64,000 nucleotides of DNA from positions 1 through 64,000 of the forward strand of contig NZ_JBHRYQ010000001.1 of assembly GCF_042649125.1 (NCBI RefSeq), in the 5' to 3' direction. Below, piece after piece: positions 8,271 to 18,408 of the stretch (positions are counted from its first letter, which is position 1; every line of letters begins with the position of its first letter). The notes beneath the pieces are model-generated. The model was given only the letters and a program-made list of their open reading frames with translations. It did no database searches and was not told the DNA's origin. Source of the DNA: Leadbetterella lacunae. Its GTDB lineage: Bacteria; Bacteroidota; Bacteroidia; Cytophagales; Spirosomataceae. Position numbers and translations under genes: made by a program.

Positions 8271-11200
8271 TTAAAATGTATTTACGTTTAGTTCTATCAC
8301 ATTTTTTCCTGGCGAAAGGCGGAGGTTCCTGAAATTCATATTTGCTTTATTGCCGTTTAATATCACTTCGTCTTCAGGCGAAGCCATTAATTCTATTTCA
8401 GCCGAAACATTGGCAGGGATAGTAATCTCAAAAACTTGTCTCAAGCGGCTTTCTTTTACATACGACGCCACTATGTTTCCGTGAATCGTCGGTGTAGTTA
8501 AGCTGCAGTTTGTCAAAGTTCCGAGTTGAGGTTTAATGCTCATGATACTGCCACCGGGTGTTTTTGGTTTAATGCCCCACATGTTTCGAGCCACTATGTT
8601 TGCTGGTGCTGCACCCCATGCGTGGTTCCAGTCTAGGTTTGGTTTGTATTTGTTATCCCAAGCCTCCAGGGTCATGGTAGATCCAATCGCTATCATGTTC
8701 CACCAACTGCGGTCGTGGGTGGCAGTCATGAGTTGCAATGCATAGTTAGGTTCGTTGCCATTATATAAGGCCTCCAACAAATATTGAGCTCCATATACGC
8801 TACAAGCCATACCACGCGACTTCATGTATTTTACTACGTTAGCTTTTTTATCTGCTGGACAAATATCAAATGCAAGAGCCATCATGTTTGCATGAAGCGA
8901 AGAATGATCTGTGCCTTCTCCGTCTACATAACGTTGATTTTTTTCATCAAAAAGCTTTTCGTTTATGCTTGTTTTAACATTGAAGGCCAAGTTTTTAAAC
9001 ATTGACTCATCTTTTGTTTTTCCTAGCACTTTGGCAAACTCTGCCATTATTTCCATGTTTTTATAGAAAAAGCAGTTTACTACGGTGTTTATTGGCATAA
9101 ATTCAAAACCATCTCGCTCTCCATCTATTCCGAGGTTTAGTTCTGCTCCATTTTGTGATTTTTTTCCCGGAGGCCAATCAACGATATCTCTGAGTTTGGT
9201 TTTGGGGTCGGTGAAGCCCAAGTTTTGCATAAACTCCGCTGTGTTTTTTTCTGAAGCAATACTGATAAGTCCGTCTTCTCTACGGAGCTCCATTAAGGTT
9301 TTATATTTCAGTTGTTCATAATATTTCTCAATTAGTTCGGTATTGCCGGTGTACATATAGTCTTGGTAAAACATAAGTGCCACATGCAGCTGCCACTCAG
9401 TAGGCCAAGTAGGGTGACCCATAAAGTATTCGATGGTTTTGCGGGCAATCATATATTCGCGGTCTGTGCTGTAGTGGCTCAGTTGGTTAAGGTAAGCGTC
9501 TGCCTCATACGGAATTCGCTCACGGTCGCCATCTAAATATAAACCCGAAAATGAACTGGCTTTCATGGTGTATTTACACAATTCCCACACTTGGTTAAGG
9601 ATAGTGTCAGAGCTATTAAACGAGCTTTGATCGTATTCAAAATAGCTAAAGTAAGCTACTTGTTTTATGTCCTGGGTAGAAATACTCTGTTTGGCGTTTT
9701 CTATTTCACAATACCTAAATGGCATTATTACTGGGAAAGAGTCTGGCATCACTACGGCCATCGACCTGGTATTTCTTTCGTCAGGTTTAAGTTGTAACAA
9801 ATACGTGTTCGTTCCTTTTTTTGCTTCGAGCACTACCTCTTGGGCTCTGATATTGCCACTTGGCTTTCTGTTAATATGGCCGTTTTCGAGTTGTTCGCCC
9901 AACCATACCTTTATTTTTTCATTTCTTTTTGCTGTATATTTTAGTTCCAAAGTACCGAATGCATCTTTCCCAAAATCAAAAAACTGATTGCCATTTGGTA
10001 AGACTTTTGAAGCATTGGGTGCTATTTTTTCTACCTGAAAAATATTAGTAGAAGACACCAAGTCTTTTATTCCTGAGATTTTGAATTGCTGAATTTCAGA
10101 ATATTCACTAGTACGATTCACGGTATCCCACAAACGGACCTTCCAATAGTACGGTTTGCCTGGGGCAAGGGGTTTTCCTTTATAGGTTATGTCAGCAGAT
10201 TTTTTGCTTCTTATTTGCCCGCTATTCCACATGTCGCCAATGTTGTTGTCGGCATTTTCTTTTGAGGAAGAAACTAATATTTGATAGGCAGACTGAAAAC
10301 CCAACAACTGAGGCACAATCCAACCAAATTCTGGTTCTGCATCATTTATTTGAGCATTGGCGGGTTGTCTAATAGTTTCTACCGTAAGGCCAGTTGCTAC
10401 GCCCGAATATGGGTCTTTATATTTCTTGATTAGTCTTTCAGTTGCCGCTCTTAACTCTTTTAGCTTGGCTGCATAAGCTGGGTTTTTAGCCAAGTTGTCT
10501 ATTTCTTTTGGGTCTTTATTGAGGTCATAAAGCTCCTCGATCGTTTTGTCGTTTATATACCTAAAGTATTTCCAGCCTAGGGTCTTAATACCTTCACTAG
10601 GTGGTATGTCTTTAAACTCCCACAAGTGCTCAATTAGAACTGTGTCACGTAAGTCGCTCGATTTTGAGCTAACTATTGGCATAAGGCTTTTTCCATGCCA
10701 TTGAGCGGGTTGTTTTAAACCTGCTAAGTCTACAATAGTTGCCGGCACGTCTGTATTGAGGGCGAGTTGATTTACGTCTAAGTGCTTATTTTCTCTTGGG
10801 TCAAAAACTATCAAAGGCACTCTGATTGAGTTATCGTACATTAGCCATTTACCGGCTAACTGTCTTTCACCTTGGAAGTACCCGTTATCTCCCATTACAA
10901 TAATGACGGTGTTTTTATCCAAGCCTTTTTCTTTCAATTTGGCTCTGATTTTAGCTATTTCCTGATCTACCCCTGATATCATGCGGTAGTATCCTTTTAC
11001 GCTATGTTGGTATTTCTCGGGGGTGTCATATCTCCATGTCCATCTTAGTCTATTAAAACCTTGTTTTACGATTTCGGGTAGCATATCGAAAAACTTATTG
11101 TCTGAGATGTCTGGTTTTTCTATGGTTACGTTTTCTAATTGGTGCTCGGTTTCGGGTGTCCAAAAATATTGCTCAGGTGCACTATCATGAGCATGAGGGG

Positions 11201-11783
11201 CACTGAAGCTTAGTGACAAACAAAATGGTTTTTTACTTGGAGATTTCTCTAAAAAATCGAGTGCTTGCTGGCCTGTATATCTGGTTAAGTGAACGGTGTC
11301 TTTTCCTATAGTTTTATAAAAATACCCCCTGCGGTCGTTGTATTTATTGTTTCTATCATAATCATCGTATTCGTCAAAAAGGTTTTCTTTTTTATCGTAT
11401 TTTACGCCTAGTTTTCCAAAAAAGGCTGTGTAATAACCGCCTTCTTTGAGTACTTTGGGGTAGGCATACTGCATGTATTCTTCTTTGATAGCTCCTGTCT
11501 GAAAGTTGTAGCCATGTGCTCTTTCTTGCATACCACTTAGTAGAGTAGCTCTACTGGCAGCACAAATAGGGGTGGTTACCACGGCATTTTTAAAATAAAC
11601 CCCTTGCCTAGCCAAGTTGTCCATTTCGGGGGTTTGCACATATTTGTTTCCCGCATATCCCAGTGCGTCCCAACGCTGATCGTCTGTAAGTATGAAGATA
11701 ATGTTAGGCTTTTGGGTTTGTTGGGCGAGTGTCCGTTGAGCAAAAGTTAAAAGTAAGAGAGCGATAAAAACGATTTTCTTCAT
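8271..11783 (-). CDS. Bifunctional sulfatase-GH78 alpha-L-rhamnosidase fusion
   Basis: This 1170-aa exported protein has a signal peptide ending TLAQQ. Residues 25-455 are a type I (alkaline-phosphatase-fold) sulfatase: metal-binding IIFILTDDQRWDALG, formylglycine site C74-A-A-S-R78, and VIIVMGDNGYFQGER near 295. The core has Ala where most sulfatases have Pro; C-x-(P/A)-x-R is the accepted maturation signal. From about 461 a GH78 module starts (QPANAQINDAEPEFGW). Its catalytic segment DGDRERIPYEAD near 750 and base motif TLEAWD near 1025 are present. A sulfatase-GH78 fusion is known from the marine Formosa ulvan locus, which points to a sulfated rhamnose substrate cleaved in a coupled way. 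The gene follows the SusD gene in the minus-strand arm. The domain assignment is firm, the ulvan link is inference. Confidence 0.92.
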   Translation of the reverse strand: MKKIVFIALLLLTFAQRTLAQQTQKPNIIFILTDDQRWDALGYAGNKYVQTPEMDNLARQGVYFKNAVVTTPICAASRATLLSGMQERAHGYNFQTGAIKEEYMQYAYPKVLKEGGYYTAFFGKLGVKYDKKENLFDEYDDYDRNNKYNDRRGYFYKTIGKDTVHLTRYTGQQALDFLEKSPSKKPFCLSLSFSAPHAHDSAPEQYFWTPETEHQLENVTIEKPDISDNKFFDMLPEIVKQGFNRLRWTWRYDTPEKYQHSVKGYYRMISGVDQEIAKIRAKLKEKGLDKNTVIIVMGDNGYFQGERQLAGKWLMYDNSIRVPLIVFDPRENKHLDVNQLALNTDVPATIVDLAGLKQPAQWHGKSLMPIVSSKSSDLRDTVLIEHLWEFKDIPPSEGIKTLGWKYFRYINDKTIEELYDLNKDPKEIDNLAKNPAYAAKLKELRAATERLIKKYKDPYSGVATGLTVETIRQPANAQINDAEPEFGWIVPQLLGFQSAYQILVSSSKENADNNIGDMWNSGQIRSKKSADITYKGKPLAPGKPYYWKVRLWDTVNRTSEYSEIQQFKISGIKDLVSSTNIFQVEKIAPNASKVLPNGNQFFDFGKDAFGTLELKYTAKRNEKIKVWLGEQLENGHINRKPSGNIRAQEVVLEAKKGTNTYLLQLKPDERNTRSMAVVMPDSFPVIMPFRYCEIENAKQSISTQDIKQVAYFSYFEYDQSSFNSSDTILNQVWELCKYTMKASSFSGLYLDGDRERIPYEADAYLNQLSHYSTDREYMIARKTIEYFMGHPTWPTEWQLHVALMFYQDYMYTGNTELIEKYYEQLKYKTLMELRREDGLISIASEKNTAEFMQNLGFTDPKTKLRDIVDWPPGKKSQNGAELNLGIDGERDGFEFMPINTVVNCFFYKNMEIMAEFAKVLGKTKDESMFKNLAFNVKTSINEKLFDEKNQRYVDGEGTDHSSLHANMMALAFDICPADKKANVVKYMKSRGMACSVYGAQYLLEALYNGNEPNYALQLMTATHDRSWWNMIAIGSTMTLEAWDNKYKPNLDWNHAWGAAPANIVARNMWGIKPKTPGGSIMSIKPQLGTLTNCSLTTPTIHGNIVASYVKESRLRQVFEITIPANVSAEIELMASPEDEVILNGNKANMNFRNLRLSPGKNVIELNVNTF

Positions 11784-11933
11784 GGTTATAAATGTTTCAC
11801 AATTTATTTGCTAGTTAAGTTATTGGTTTTAATTGACTAGAAAACAGTGTTTAAATAAATGATTTGGAAAAAGTACAGGTAATTAGTAGCTAAATTGATG
11901 AAAAATATGCTGAAAATGTTTTTTTTGAATTTA

Positions 11934-11970
11934 AAGGATGAGTTTCTTTTTTATTCAGAAACTCATCCTT
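11934..11970 (-). promoter_or_regulatory. Perfect 13-bp stem-loop between susD and the enzyme genes
   Basis: AAGGATGAGTTTC (11934-11946) pairs perfectly with GAAACTCATCCTT (11958-11970) around an 11-nt loop. It begins 21 bp past the SusD stop in the direction of transcription. No proper T tract follows on the minus strand, so it is less a classical terminator than an mRNA end-protection or partial attenuation element. Such an element would let susCD be expressed more strongly than the downstream hydrolases. Confidence 0.5.
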
Positions 11971-11990
11971 GTAGATATTTTATCTAAAAT

Positions 11991-13754
11991 TTACCATCCT
12001 GGGTTTTGCTTAATGTTCGGGTTTTGAGCGATACTTCCCAGTGGAATAGGCCAGTAATAATGCTTACTTTCGTCAAAAACTGGGTTGGCAATATCGGTTC
12101 CTTTATACACATCTATATAGGTTTTACCACTTGCAGGGTCTATCGAAGTTTCAATTTTTGCACCCACATATTTTGCTTTTGCAGCTGCATCAAACAGAAT
12201 CCCTAAAGTTGGCTGGGCAAGTTTTTTTCCTTGTTTCCATCTTTTAAGGTCATTGTATCTAAAGCCTTCACCAAACAATTCGATTCTTCTCTCTCTTCTT
12301 ATTTCTACCAAAAGTGGCGATATTCCTTCGTTGGCATATCTTGGATCTACAGGTATTGCATCTAGTTTCATGTGCGGCATACCTACTCTAGTTCTTAGTT
12401 TATTGATCGAAATATCTAAGTCTGTTTGCGTAATTTTTCCAAGTTCTGCTTGTGCTTCGGCATAGTTTAGTAGAGCTTCACCAAATCTCATCACCAAGGC
12501 TGGCGTTATTCCGGTGTTAAATCCTGGTCCAATATTCGGGTTGAAATACTTAATAATGTGGTAGCCTGTAGTAGAAGTATTTCCACCTGCCATTCCGGTA
12601 ATTCTTGGGTATGTACGGTTTACGTCAAATACCAAAGTAGCGTTATCTTCAGGTAGCAAAATCGTCTGACGAAGTCTCGGGTCACGATTTGCGAATACAT
12701 CCTCCAATACTTTATCTCCTTTGTAAAGTGGAGAAAGCGAGATAGGAAGTCCGTCTTTGCACAGATAGTCTTCAACGAAACTTTTTGTAGCTCCGCCAAT
12801 GGTTCTGTGGACCGTTCTTTCTACGTTATTAAATAAAATACCGGATGCATATTTTTTCCAGTACATTACTTCTTTATTGCCAGTAAAATCTGCCAACCTT
12901 TGGAAATTGCTGTAATCGGCATTTGGGTTTCCTGTAGTATGTAACGAATATGGACCTTTGTCAATTAACTCTTTTGAGGCAGTAGCCGCTTCTGTAAGCC
13001 ATTTTTCTGGGTTAGGAAGTCCGTGATATTTTCTAAATGTACCTTCAAAAAGACAAACTCTTGATTTGATTAAAAGTGCAGCCCAACGATTTAGTCTACC
13101 CGGATTTCCACCGTCTCCCCAACTAGCCGGTAAACCAGCCACTGCGGCATTTAGGTCTTCTAGTACTTTGTCCATTACTTCTAACCTTGGTGTACGACCG
13201 CTGTAAAGCTCAGGAGAATCAATGTTTAGTGGTTTGTCTAAATACGGCACATCACCAAATTTGCTGACTTTTTCGGCATAAAACCATCCACGAAACAACC
13301 GAGCTTCTCCTATGTATTTGTTTCTGATGGCATCTGTAACTTTAGTTTTCGGGTAGTTTTCTAGTCCTACGTTTATTGCTCGTATGAAGTCCCAACCTTT
13401 GTATCCAAAAGTTTGTGAAGACGCCGTAGTGGGAACCACTTGAAGACCTGACCTAACGAGTTGCATATAACCTACACCAACCGGAGCGAAGTTGTCACTA
13501 AAATTATCCTGAAACCAGATACTTTGGATGTTATTTCCTGTAGAGTGCCCTTGAAGAATGGGTACATTGTCATTGTTTATGGTCATGGCATATAGTCCAT
13601 TGTTATAAACGGCCATATCGGCTTCGGTATTCCAAAATGTTTCGTTCGAAATTTCATCTAATGGGTACCTTTCCAAAAAATCTTTTTCGCAGCCAGTATT
13701 TACTAACAGTAGTGTTAGGATTAGGCTTGAAAGTTTTAATATATGTTTTTTCAT
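11991..13754 (-). CDS. SusD/RagB family outer-membrane glycan-binding lipoprotein (pair 1)
   Basis: This 587-aa protein has a lipoprotein signal (LLVNTGCEKDF, lipid Cys at residue 22). It has the SusD hallmarks: EISNETFWNTEADM near 35-50, FLRGWFYAEKVSKFGDVPY-like TPR helices (here EARLFRGWFYAEKVSKFGDV near 150), and the C-terminal RERRIELFGEGFRYNDLKRW block near 490. SusD proteins sit on the cell surface, bind oligosaccharides and act as the lid of the SusC channel. It starts 34 bp after the SusC stop on the same strand, the normal pairing. Substrate specificity cannot be read from the sequence. The neighbouring sulfatase-rhamnosidase suggests a sulfated rhamnose oligosaccharide. Confidence 0.96.
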   Translation of the reverse strand: MKKHILKLSSLILTLLLVNTGCEKDFLERYPLDEISNETFWNTEADMAVYNNGLYAMTINNDNVPILQGHSTGNNIQSIWFQDNFSDNFAPVGVGYMQLVRSGLQVVPTTASSQTFGYKGWDFIRAINVGLENYPKTKVTDAIRNKYIGEARLFRGWFYAEKVSKFGDVPYLDKPLNIDSPELYSGRTPRLEVMDKVLEDLNAAVAGLPASWGDGGNPGRLNRWAALLIKSRVCLFEGTFRKYHGLPNPEKWLTEAATASKELIDKGPYSLHTTGNPNADYSNFQRLADFTGNKEVMYWKKYASGILFNNVERTVHRTIGGATKSFVEDYLCKDGLPISLSPLYKGDKVLEDVFANRDPRLRQTILLPEDNATLVFDVNRTYPRITGMAGGNTSTTGYHIIKYFNPNIGPGFNTGITPALVMRFGEALLNYAEAQAELGKITQTDLDISINKLRTRVGMPHMKLDAIPVDPRYANEGISPLLVEIRRERRIELFGEGFRYNDLKRWKQGKKLAQPTLGILFDAAAKAKYVGAKIETSIDPASGKTYIDVYKGTDIANPVFDESKHYYWPIPLGSIAQNPNIKQNPGW

Positions 13755-13788
13755 TATTTTAGTTCTTTTTGAATTTTATCTAAGTGAT

Positions 13789-16700
13789 TTAAAATGAAAC
13801 ATTTAAGCCGAATGTTAAAAGCCTTTGCATAGGGTATTCCACATTTGCAGACCTGATAGTTTCAGGGTCTAGAGGTTTTCTAATTTTCGAAAATTCCCAT
13901 ACATTGGCACCATTGGCGTACACTTGAATATTTTCTAATTTAAGTCTATTAACTAAGCTTAAAGGAAGCGTATAACTTAGGTTTACGTTTTTAAGACGGA
14001 TATAAGAAGCGTTTTGAACGTAACGGCTTTGAGGTTGAATGTTTTTCTTTCCTAAAAGTTCGGGAGCTCCAAAGTAAGCGTCTCTGTTGGTTTCGCTCCA
14101 TGAGTCAGTTAAGTGAAATTTCTCAACATATTCCGATTGGAAAGGGTAGAACCAGCCGTAGTTAGTATTGCTAGGCAGATATTGAATTTTGGCTATTCCT
14201 TGGAAGAAAGCAGACAAACCGAAGCTTTTATATCTGATGCCTGTGTTTATTCCAAATGTATATCTTGGACTAGTGTTACCTATTATTTTCCAGTCACCAA
14301 GATTACTCAATGTACCATTTCCTCTGTCAATTTTTCCGTCTCCGTTTAAGTCTTTGTACTGCATATCTCCTGCTCTCCAGGTGTTTCCAATTGAAGATTG
14401 TAGAGGAGCGGCTTTTACTTCATCATCAGATTGGAATAATCCTACGGTTTCATATCCCCATATTTGACCCAGTTTTTGACCTACATAAAATGTAGAAATA
14501 TCACCAGTTGGGTTATTATATTTTGTAATTTCAGCCTGAGCGTCTGAAAGTGCCAAAGTAACGTCATAGCTCCAATCTTTTTTGAATTTGTCTCTCCAGG
14601 TTATCGAAGCTTCCCATCCTTTAGTTCTTAGGTCAGCTCCGTTTTCTTTTGGTGCTCGAGTTCCTAATATATCTGGATAGCTTACATCCAAAAGCATGTC
14701 TTTGGTGTCTCTGGTGTAGAGATCAAATGAAGCGTCTAACTTTCCTTTAAATAGCGTAAAGTCAAGGCCTACGTTTCGAGAAGTTACACTTTCCCACGTT
14801 AGGGTAGGGCTAACCAGACCGGCTGGAGAGATAATAGGTGCTGCTCCTGTATTGAAAATATACTGTGACATTGAGGCCGATAATGTAGAAATGTATGGGT
14901 AATAATTGCTACCTAATAATTGATTTCCTAATGTACCATATGATGCTCTGATTTTTAAGTTAGTAAGCCAAGACGATGTAGACTCCATAAAGTCTTCGTT
15001 TGATATCCTCCATGCACCAGAGAAAGAAGGGAAAAACCCATAACGTGAATCTGATGGGAATCTCGATGAACCGTCGTAACGACCATTTAACTCGATTAAG
15101 TATTTTTTCTTATAATCATAATTTAACCTATAAAAGGCACCTCTAAGTGCAACATGAGATCGCGAGCCTGTGGCAATTTGAGTACCAGTAGTAGCAGAAA
15201 GGTCATTTATTCCGTTCGAAATAATGCCTCTGTTTTGGCCTCTAATCCATCTGTTTTTACCTTCCTCTTGGTTGATACCCACCATAGCAGTTACTGAATG
15301 ACTTCCAAGATTTTGGAATTCATATTGAGCATAAGCGTTTAATACACTATAGGTATTGTTTGTGTTTTCACTGGCTAAGTAATCATCTCCACTGTAGCTA
15401 GTTAAAATAAAGTCAGGTGCTAATAAATTTGGGTTAATAACTTCCACTTTGCTAGCTACGTCTTGGTATATTCTGTTAAATATATTGTAAGAGAAATCTG
15501 TTCTGATTTTAAGCCCTTTCATAGGAGTTAAAGTCATGCCTTGGGTTAGCCATAAATCGTGGTTTGTAAAAGTGGTTCTACCGCCATCTCTGAAATACGG
15601 GATAGCATTTACTCCCGCCATTTGCCTGCCGATATATGGTTCATAAGTAGCTCTGTCGCCTTGATTTATGTAATATGGAAGGTCAGGAAACTCAATTAAT
15701 CTAAAAGGCTCAGCTCTTAATACTGAATTAATTGCTACATCATTTGAATAAAAGTGGGCTTTGTCGCTATACTGCGTATTTAAAATTATTTTTTCATCTA
15801 ATGATAACCACTTGTTTATTTTAAAATCTCCTTTTAGCATAATGTTATATCTCTTAAACTTATCATTGCCAATTCTTTGGAAACCATCCTTGTTTATATA
15901 TCCAAGCGACGCATACAGCTTTGCGTTTTCTGAACCTCCAGAAACCGAAATGTCATGTTGATTACTTGGCGAGTAATCGTTTATCAGTCTGTTTTTATAA
16001 TCATTATTCCCATAAAATCTAATTACTCCATTGACCACTGCATATTGAGGGGCGGTTAAAGGGTTTTCAGAATAGGCTTTTGTACCCGCTACGTAATCGT
16101 CATCCCATTTTGGTACGTTGGAGTTTCTTACGGCCGCCTTGTTTTGAGCAGTTACAAATTCATACGGATCCGTAACTAGATCTACATTAAAAATTGACTT
16201 AGAAATTGAAATCTGATTATTGAAATTCACTTTTATTTTACCAGATTCTCCTTTTTTGGTTTCTACCAAAACTACACCAAAAGCCGCTCTAGCACCGTAA
16301 ACTGCCGCCGCCGCTGCGTCTTTGAGTACACTTATGCTTTTGATGTCATTTGGGTTTATTCTATTTAAGTCCATCGGAACACCATCTACTAGAATAAGGG
16401 GAGATCCTCCGTTTATAGACTCATATCCTCTGATGTTAAAGTCTACAGCTGTGGTAGGGTCACCGTTTCTAACGGTAATGTTTAGGTTTGGAATTACGCC
16501 TTGTAAGCCTTCGCCCACAGTAGATATCGGCCTGTTTTGAAGCACTTTTCCTGAGGCTACACCAACAGCACCCGTAAGGTTAACTTTTTCTTGAGTTCCA
16601 TATCCAACCACTACCACTTCGCTTAGGGCTTTTATGTCTGAAAGTAAGATTACTCTTATGTTAGTGCTATTTCCTACTTCTACTTCTTTTGATTCAAAAC

Positions 16701-17289
16701 CCACATAGCTAAATACCAATATGGTTTTATCGGTAGGCACGTCTAACTCAAAGTTTCCTGAGATGTCAGTGGTGATACCTTTAGTGGTCCCTTTTATTAC
16801 AACGGACACACCTGGTATTCCTTGGTTTTGTTCATCTACAACCGATCCGGTTACTTTTTTGAGCATCATTTGAGGGTCAAAGTACTTCGGTTTGTCTAAT
16901 AAATAAGATGACTTTTTGATGGGAGCCATTGCGGTTTTCTTTAGTAGAATGCGGTCTCCAAATACTTCGTATCCGATAGAAACAGGCGAAAGAATTTCAT
17001 CCAAAACCTCTGAAAGCTTTGATTTATTTATGTTTAATGAAAAAACTTTGCTTGGTCTTATTTTGGTACTGTAAACAAACTTTACGCCGGTCTGAGATTC
17101 TATTTGAGACAAGATCTGTTTTAGCTCAGTTTTTTCTACTTTCAAGCTAACCGCTTTGTTTAGTACCTCTTGAGCTTCGGTGTTCTTAGCGGAAGCAATG
17201 CCTAAACTCAGCAGGACTAAGAATAATTGTATCGCAGATATTTTCATAATCTCTCTCAAATGTTTGAGAATGGGTAGTTTTTTTTTCAT
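13789..17289 (-). CDS. SusC/RagA TonB-linked outer-membrane transporter with STN domain (pair 1)
   Basis: This 1166-aa protein has a membrane or signal segment at about 15-36. An STN (secretin/TonB short N-terminal) domain spans about 46-118 (VEKTELKQILSQIESQTGVKF). A carboxypeptidase-regulatory-like domain spans 146-215 (GSVVDEQNQGIPGVSVVIKG), and a plug domain begins after VVVGYGTQEKVNLTGAV near 228. The rest is the 22-strand barrel, ending in an aromatic-terminated strand (LTFGLNVSF). It imports oligosaccharides across the outer membrane using TonB energy. The STN domain is the part that signals ligand capture to a FecR-type anti-sigma factor, and such a factor and an ECF sigma lie just upstream. 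The start at 17289 gives a longer than usual leader; MKISAIQLFL at residue 15 is an alternative. Confidence 0.96.
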   Translation of the reverse strand: MKKKLPILKHLREIMKISAIQLFLVLLSLGIASAKNTEAQEVLNKAVSLKVEKTELKQILSQIESQTGVKFVYSTKIRPSKVFSLNINKSKLSEVLDEILSPVSIGYEVFGDRILLKKTAMAPIKKSSYLLDKPKYFDPQMMLKKVTGSVVDEQNQGIPGVSVVIKGTTKGITTDISGNFELDVPTDKTILVFSYVGFESKEVEVGNSTNIRVILLSDIKALSEVVVVGYGTQEKVNLTGAVGVASGKVLQNRPISTVGEGLQGVIPNLNITVRNGDPTTAVDFNIRGYESINGGSPLILVDGVPMDLNRINPNDIKSISVLKDAAAAAVYGARAAFGVVLVETKKGESGKIKVNFNNQISISKSIFNVDLVTDPYEFVTAQNKAAVRNSNVPKWDDDYVAGTKAYSENPLTAPQYAVVNGVIRFYGNNDYKNRLINDYSPSNQHDISVSGGSENAKLYASLGYINKDGFQRIGNDKFKRYNIMLKGDFKINKWLSLDEKIILNTQYSDKAHFYSNDVAINSVLRAEPFRLIEFPDLPYYINQGDRATYEPYIGRQMAGVNAIPYFRDGGRTTFTNHDLWLTQGMTLTPMKGLKIRTDFSYNIFNRIYQDVASKVEVINPNLLAPDFILTSYSGDDYLASENTNNTYSVLNAYAQYEFQNLGSHSVTAMVGINQEEGKNRWIRGQNRGIISNGINDLSATTGTQIATGSRSHVALRGAFYRLNYDYKKKYLIELNGRYDGSSRFPSDSRYGFFPSFSGAWRISNEDFMESTSSWLTNLKIRASYGTLGNQLLGSNYYPYISTLSASMSQYIFNTGAAPIISPAGLVSPTLTWESVTSRNVGLDFTLFKGKLDASFDLYTRDTKDMLLDVSYPDILGTRAPKENGADLRTKGWEASITWRDKFKKDWSYDVTLALSDAQAEITKYNNPTGDISTFYVGQKLGQIWGYETVGLFQSDDEVKAAPLQSSIGNTWRAGDMQYKDLNGDGKIDRGNGTLSNLGDWKIIGNTSPRYTFGINTGIRYKSFGLSAFFQGIAKIQYLPSNTNYGWFYPFQSEYVEKFHLTDSWSETNRDAYFGAPELLGKKNIQPQSRYVQNASYIRLKNVNLSYTLPLSLVNRLKLENIQVYANGANVWEFSKIRKPLDPETIRSANVEYPMQRLLTFGLNVSF

Positions 17290-17365
17290 AAATTTGATTG
17301 TTTTATTAATTTAACTAGTTGAGAAAACAGTCTTTCCAAAACACTCGTTAGGAAAGAAAACCTAA

Positions 17366-17402
17366 GGACCTCAAATGTTCGCAGCATTTTTGGTCCTTTT
17401 TT
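17366..17402 (+). terminator. Rho-independent-type hairpin with T run (plus strand) between fecR and susC
   Basis: GGACC (17366-17370) pairs with GGTCC (17392-17396), with an inner AAATG/CATTT stem, followed by six Ts (17397-17402) on the plus strand. Both flanking genes run on the minus strand, so it would stop antisense transcription. On the minus strand the same stem follows the fecR stop and could separate the sigma/FecR unit from the susC transcript, although no good T tract follows it there. Confidence 0.5.
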
Positions 17403-17405
17403 ATT

Positions 17406-18398
17406 TTAACAGCCTTCGCCATTTACAAAAATGACAGTTCCTCTTTTTTCATATTGGGCATCTATTGATTTACATATTAGTTCTAATTGAATGTACATGT
17501 GGAGGTCATTTAAATCCGCCGTTATTCGGCATTGGTTTAGCTTTTCGTTAGAAACCACAAAGTCTATTCCGTATAGTTTTGAGAGTACATTTAATACCTC
17601 TTGTAGTGGTCTGCTTTGAAATATTAAACTAATTTTTGATTGTTCGGCCTTTCCAATTGGCTTGGGTTTTTCTACCAAACTGGGTTTTATATTTTGTGTT
17701 ACTTCGTCATAAATCACTTTTTGATTTGGTGTTAGTATCACCCCGTTTTTTTCGTTTTTTCTGGATTTTTTACTTGTATATACCGAAACCTTCCCTGTGT
17801 TTACTACCACCTCTATTGATTTTGACTTTTTGTTTTCGTTTATCCAAAAACTAGTTCCCAGTACCTCAGTAGACAAGTCGCCTGTGTGTACAATAAACAG
17901 TTTGGTAACGTCTCTTTTTACTTTGAAAAATGCATTTCCTCTTAGATGAACCTCACGTTTGTCAATATTGAAATTCTTATCATACGTGATACTGCTGTTT
18001 TTAGAAAGATGCACTTCCGTTCCGTCTGAAAGCAATACTATTTCTTGGTCTTTGGTGTCGTTTGATATTTCAATGTTGTCGTTTTCTAATAATGCGGTGA
18101 TGTTATTTTTGTCAAAAATATTTACATTAAATAGGTAAGAAATGACCAACATAACCGATGCTGCAAGCCCTACATAAAATCCAATTCTACGTATTTTAGA
18201 GGTGCGGTGATTGTTTACTTCTTTTGATATAGAAGCCCACATTCTTTTTTTTACCACTTCGTCATTTTGCTTCATGACAAAGTTTAGGTCGTTTGCATTT
18301 TGGGCTTCGTTCCATTCTTCTAAAAGTCGATTTTCCTCTTCGGTGGTGTTGCCATCGAGGTATTTTTTTGCTAAGTTATTAAACTCTTCTAGCGTCAT
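17406..18398 (-). CDS. FecR-family anti-sigma factor / transmembrane signal transducer
   Basis: A 330-aa protein. The N-terminal cytoplasmic part has an LEEFNNLAKKYLDGNTTEEE motif, followed by one membrane helix at about 71-90 (IGFYVGLAASVMLVISYLF). The periplasmic FecR domain has LSDGTEVHLSKNSSITYD (near 123) and REVHLRGNAFFKVKRD. The C-terminal DUF4974-like region reads SLIFQSRPLQEVLNVLSKLYGIDF. It takes a ligand signal from the STN domain of the SusC partner and controls the ECF sigma factor encoded 10 bp upstream. The three-gene order sigma-fecR-susC is the standard trans-envelope regulatory set of Bacteroidota glycan loci. Confidence 0.95.
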   Translation of the reverse strand: MTLEEFNNLAKKYLDGNTTEEENRLLEEWNEAQNANDLNFVMKQNDEVVKKRMWASISKEVNNHRTSKIRRIGFYVGLAASVMLVISYLFNVNIFDKNNITALLENDNIEISNDTKDQEIVLLSDGTEVHLSKNSSITYDKNFNIDKREVHLRGNAFFKVKRDVTKLFIVHTGDLSTEVLGTSFWINENKKSKSIEVVVNTGKVSVYTSKKSRKNEKNGVILTPNQKVIYDEVTQNIKPSLVEKPKPIGKAEQSKISLIFQSRPLQEVLNVLSKLYGIDFVVSNEKLNQCRITADLNDLHMYIQLELICKSIDAQYEKRGTVIFVNGEGC

Positions 18399-18408
18399 TT
18401 TTTTTGTA

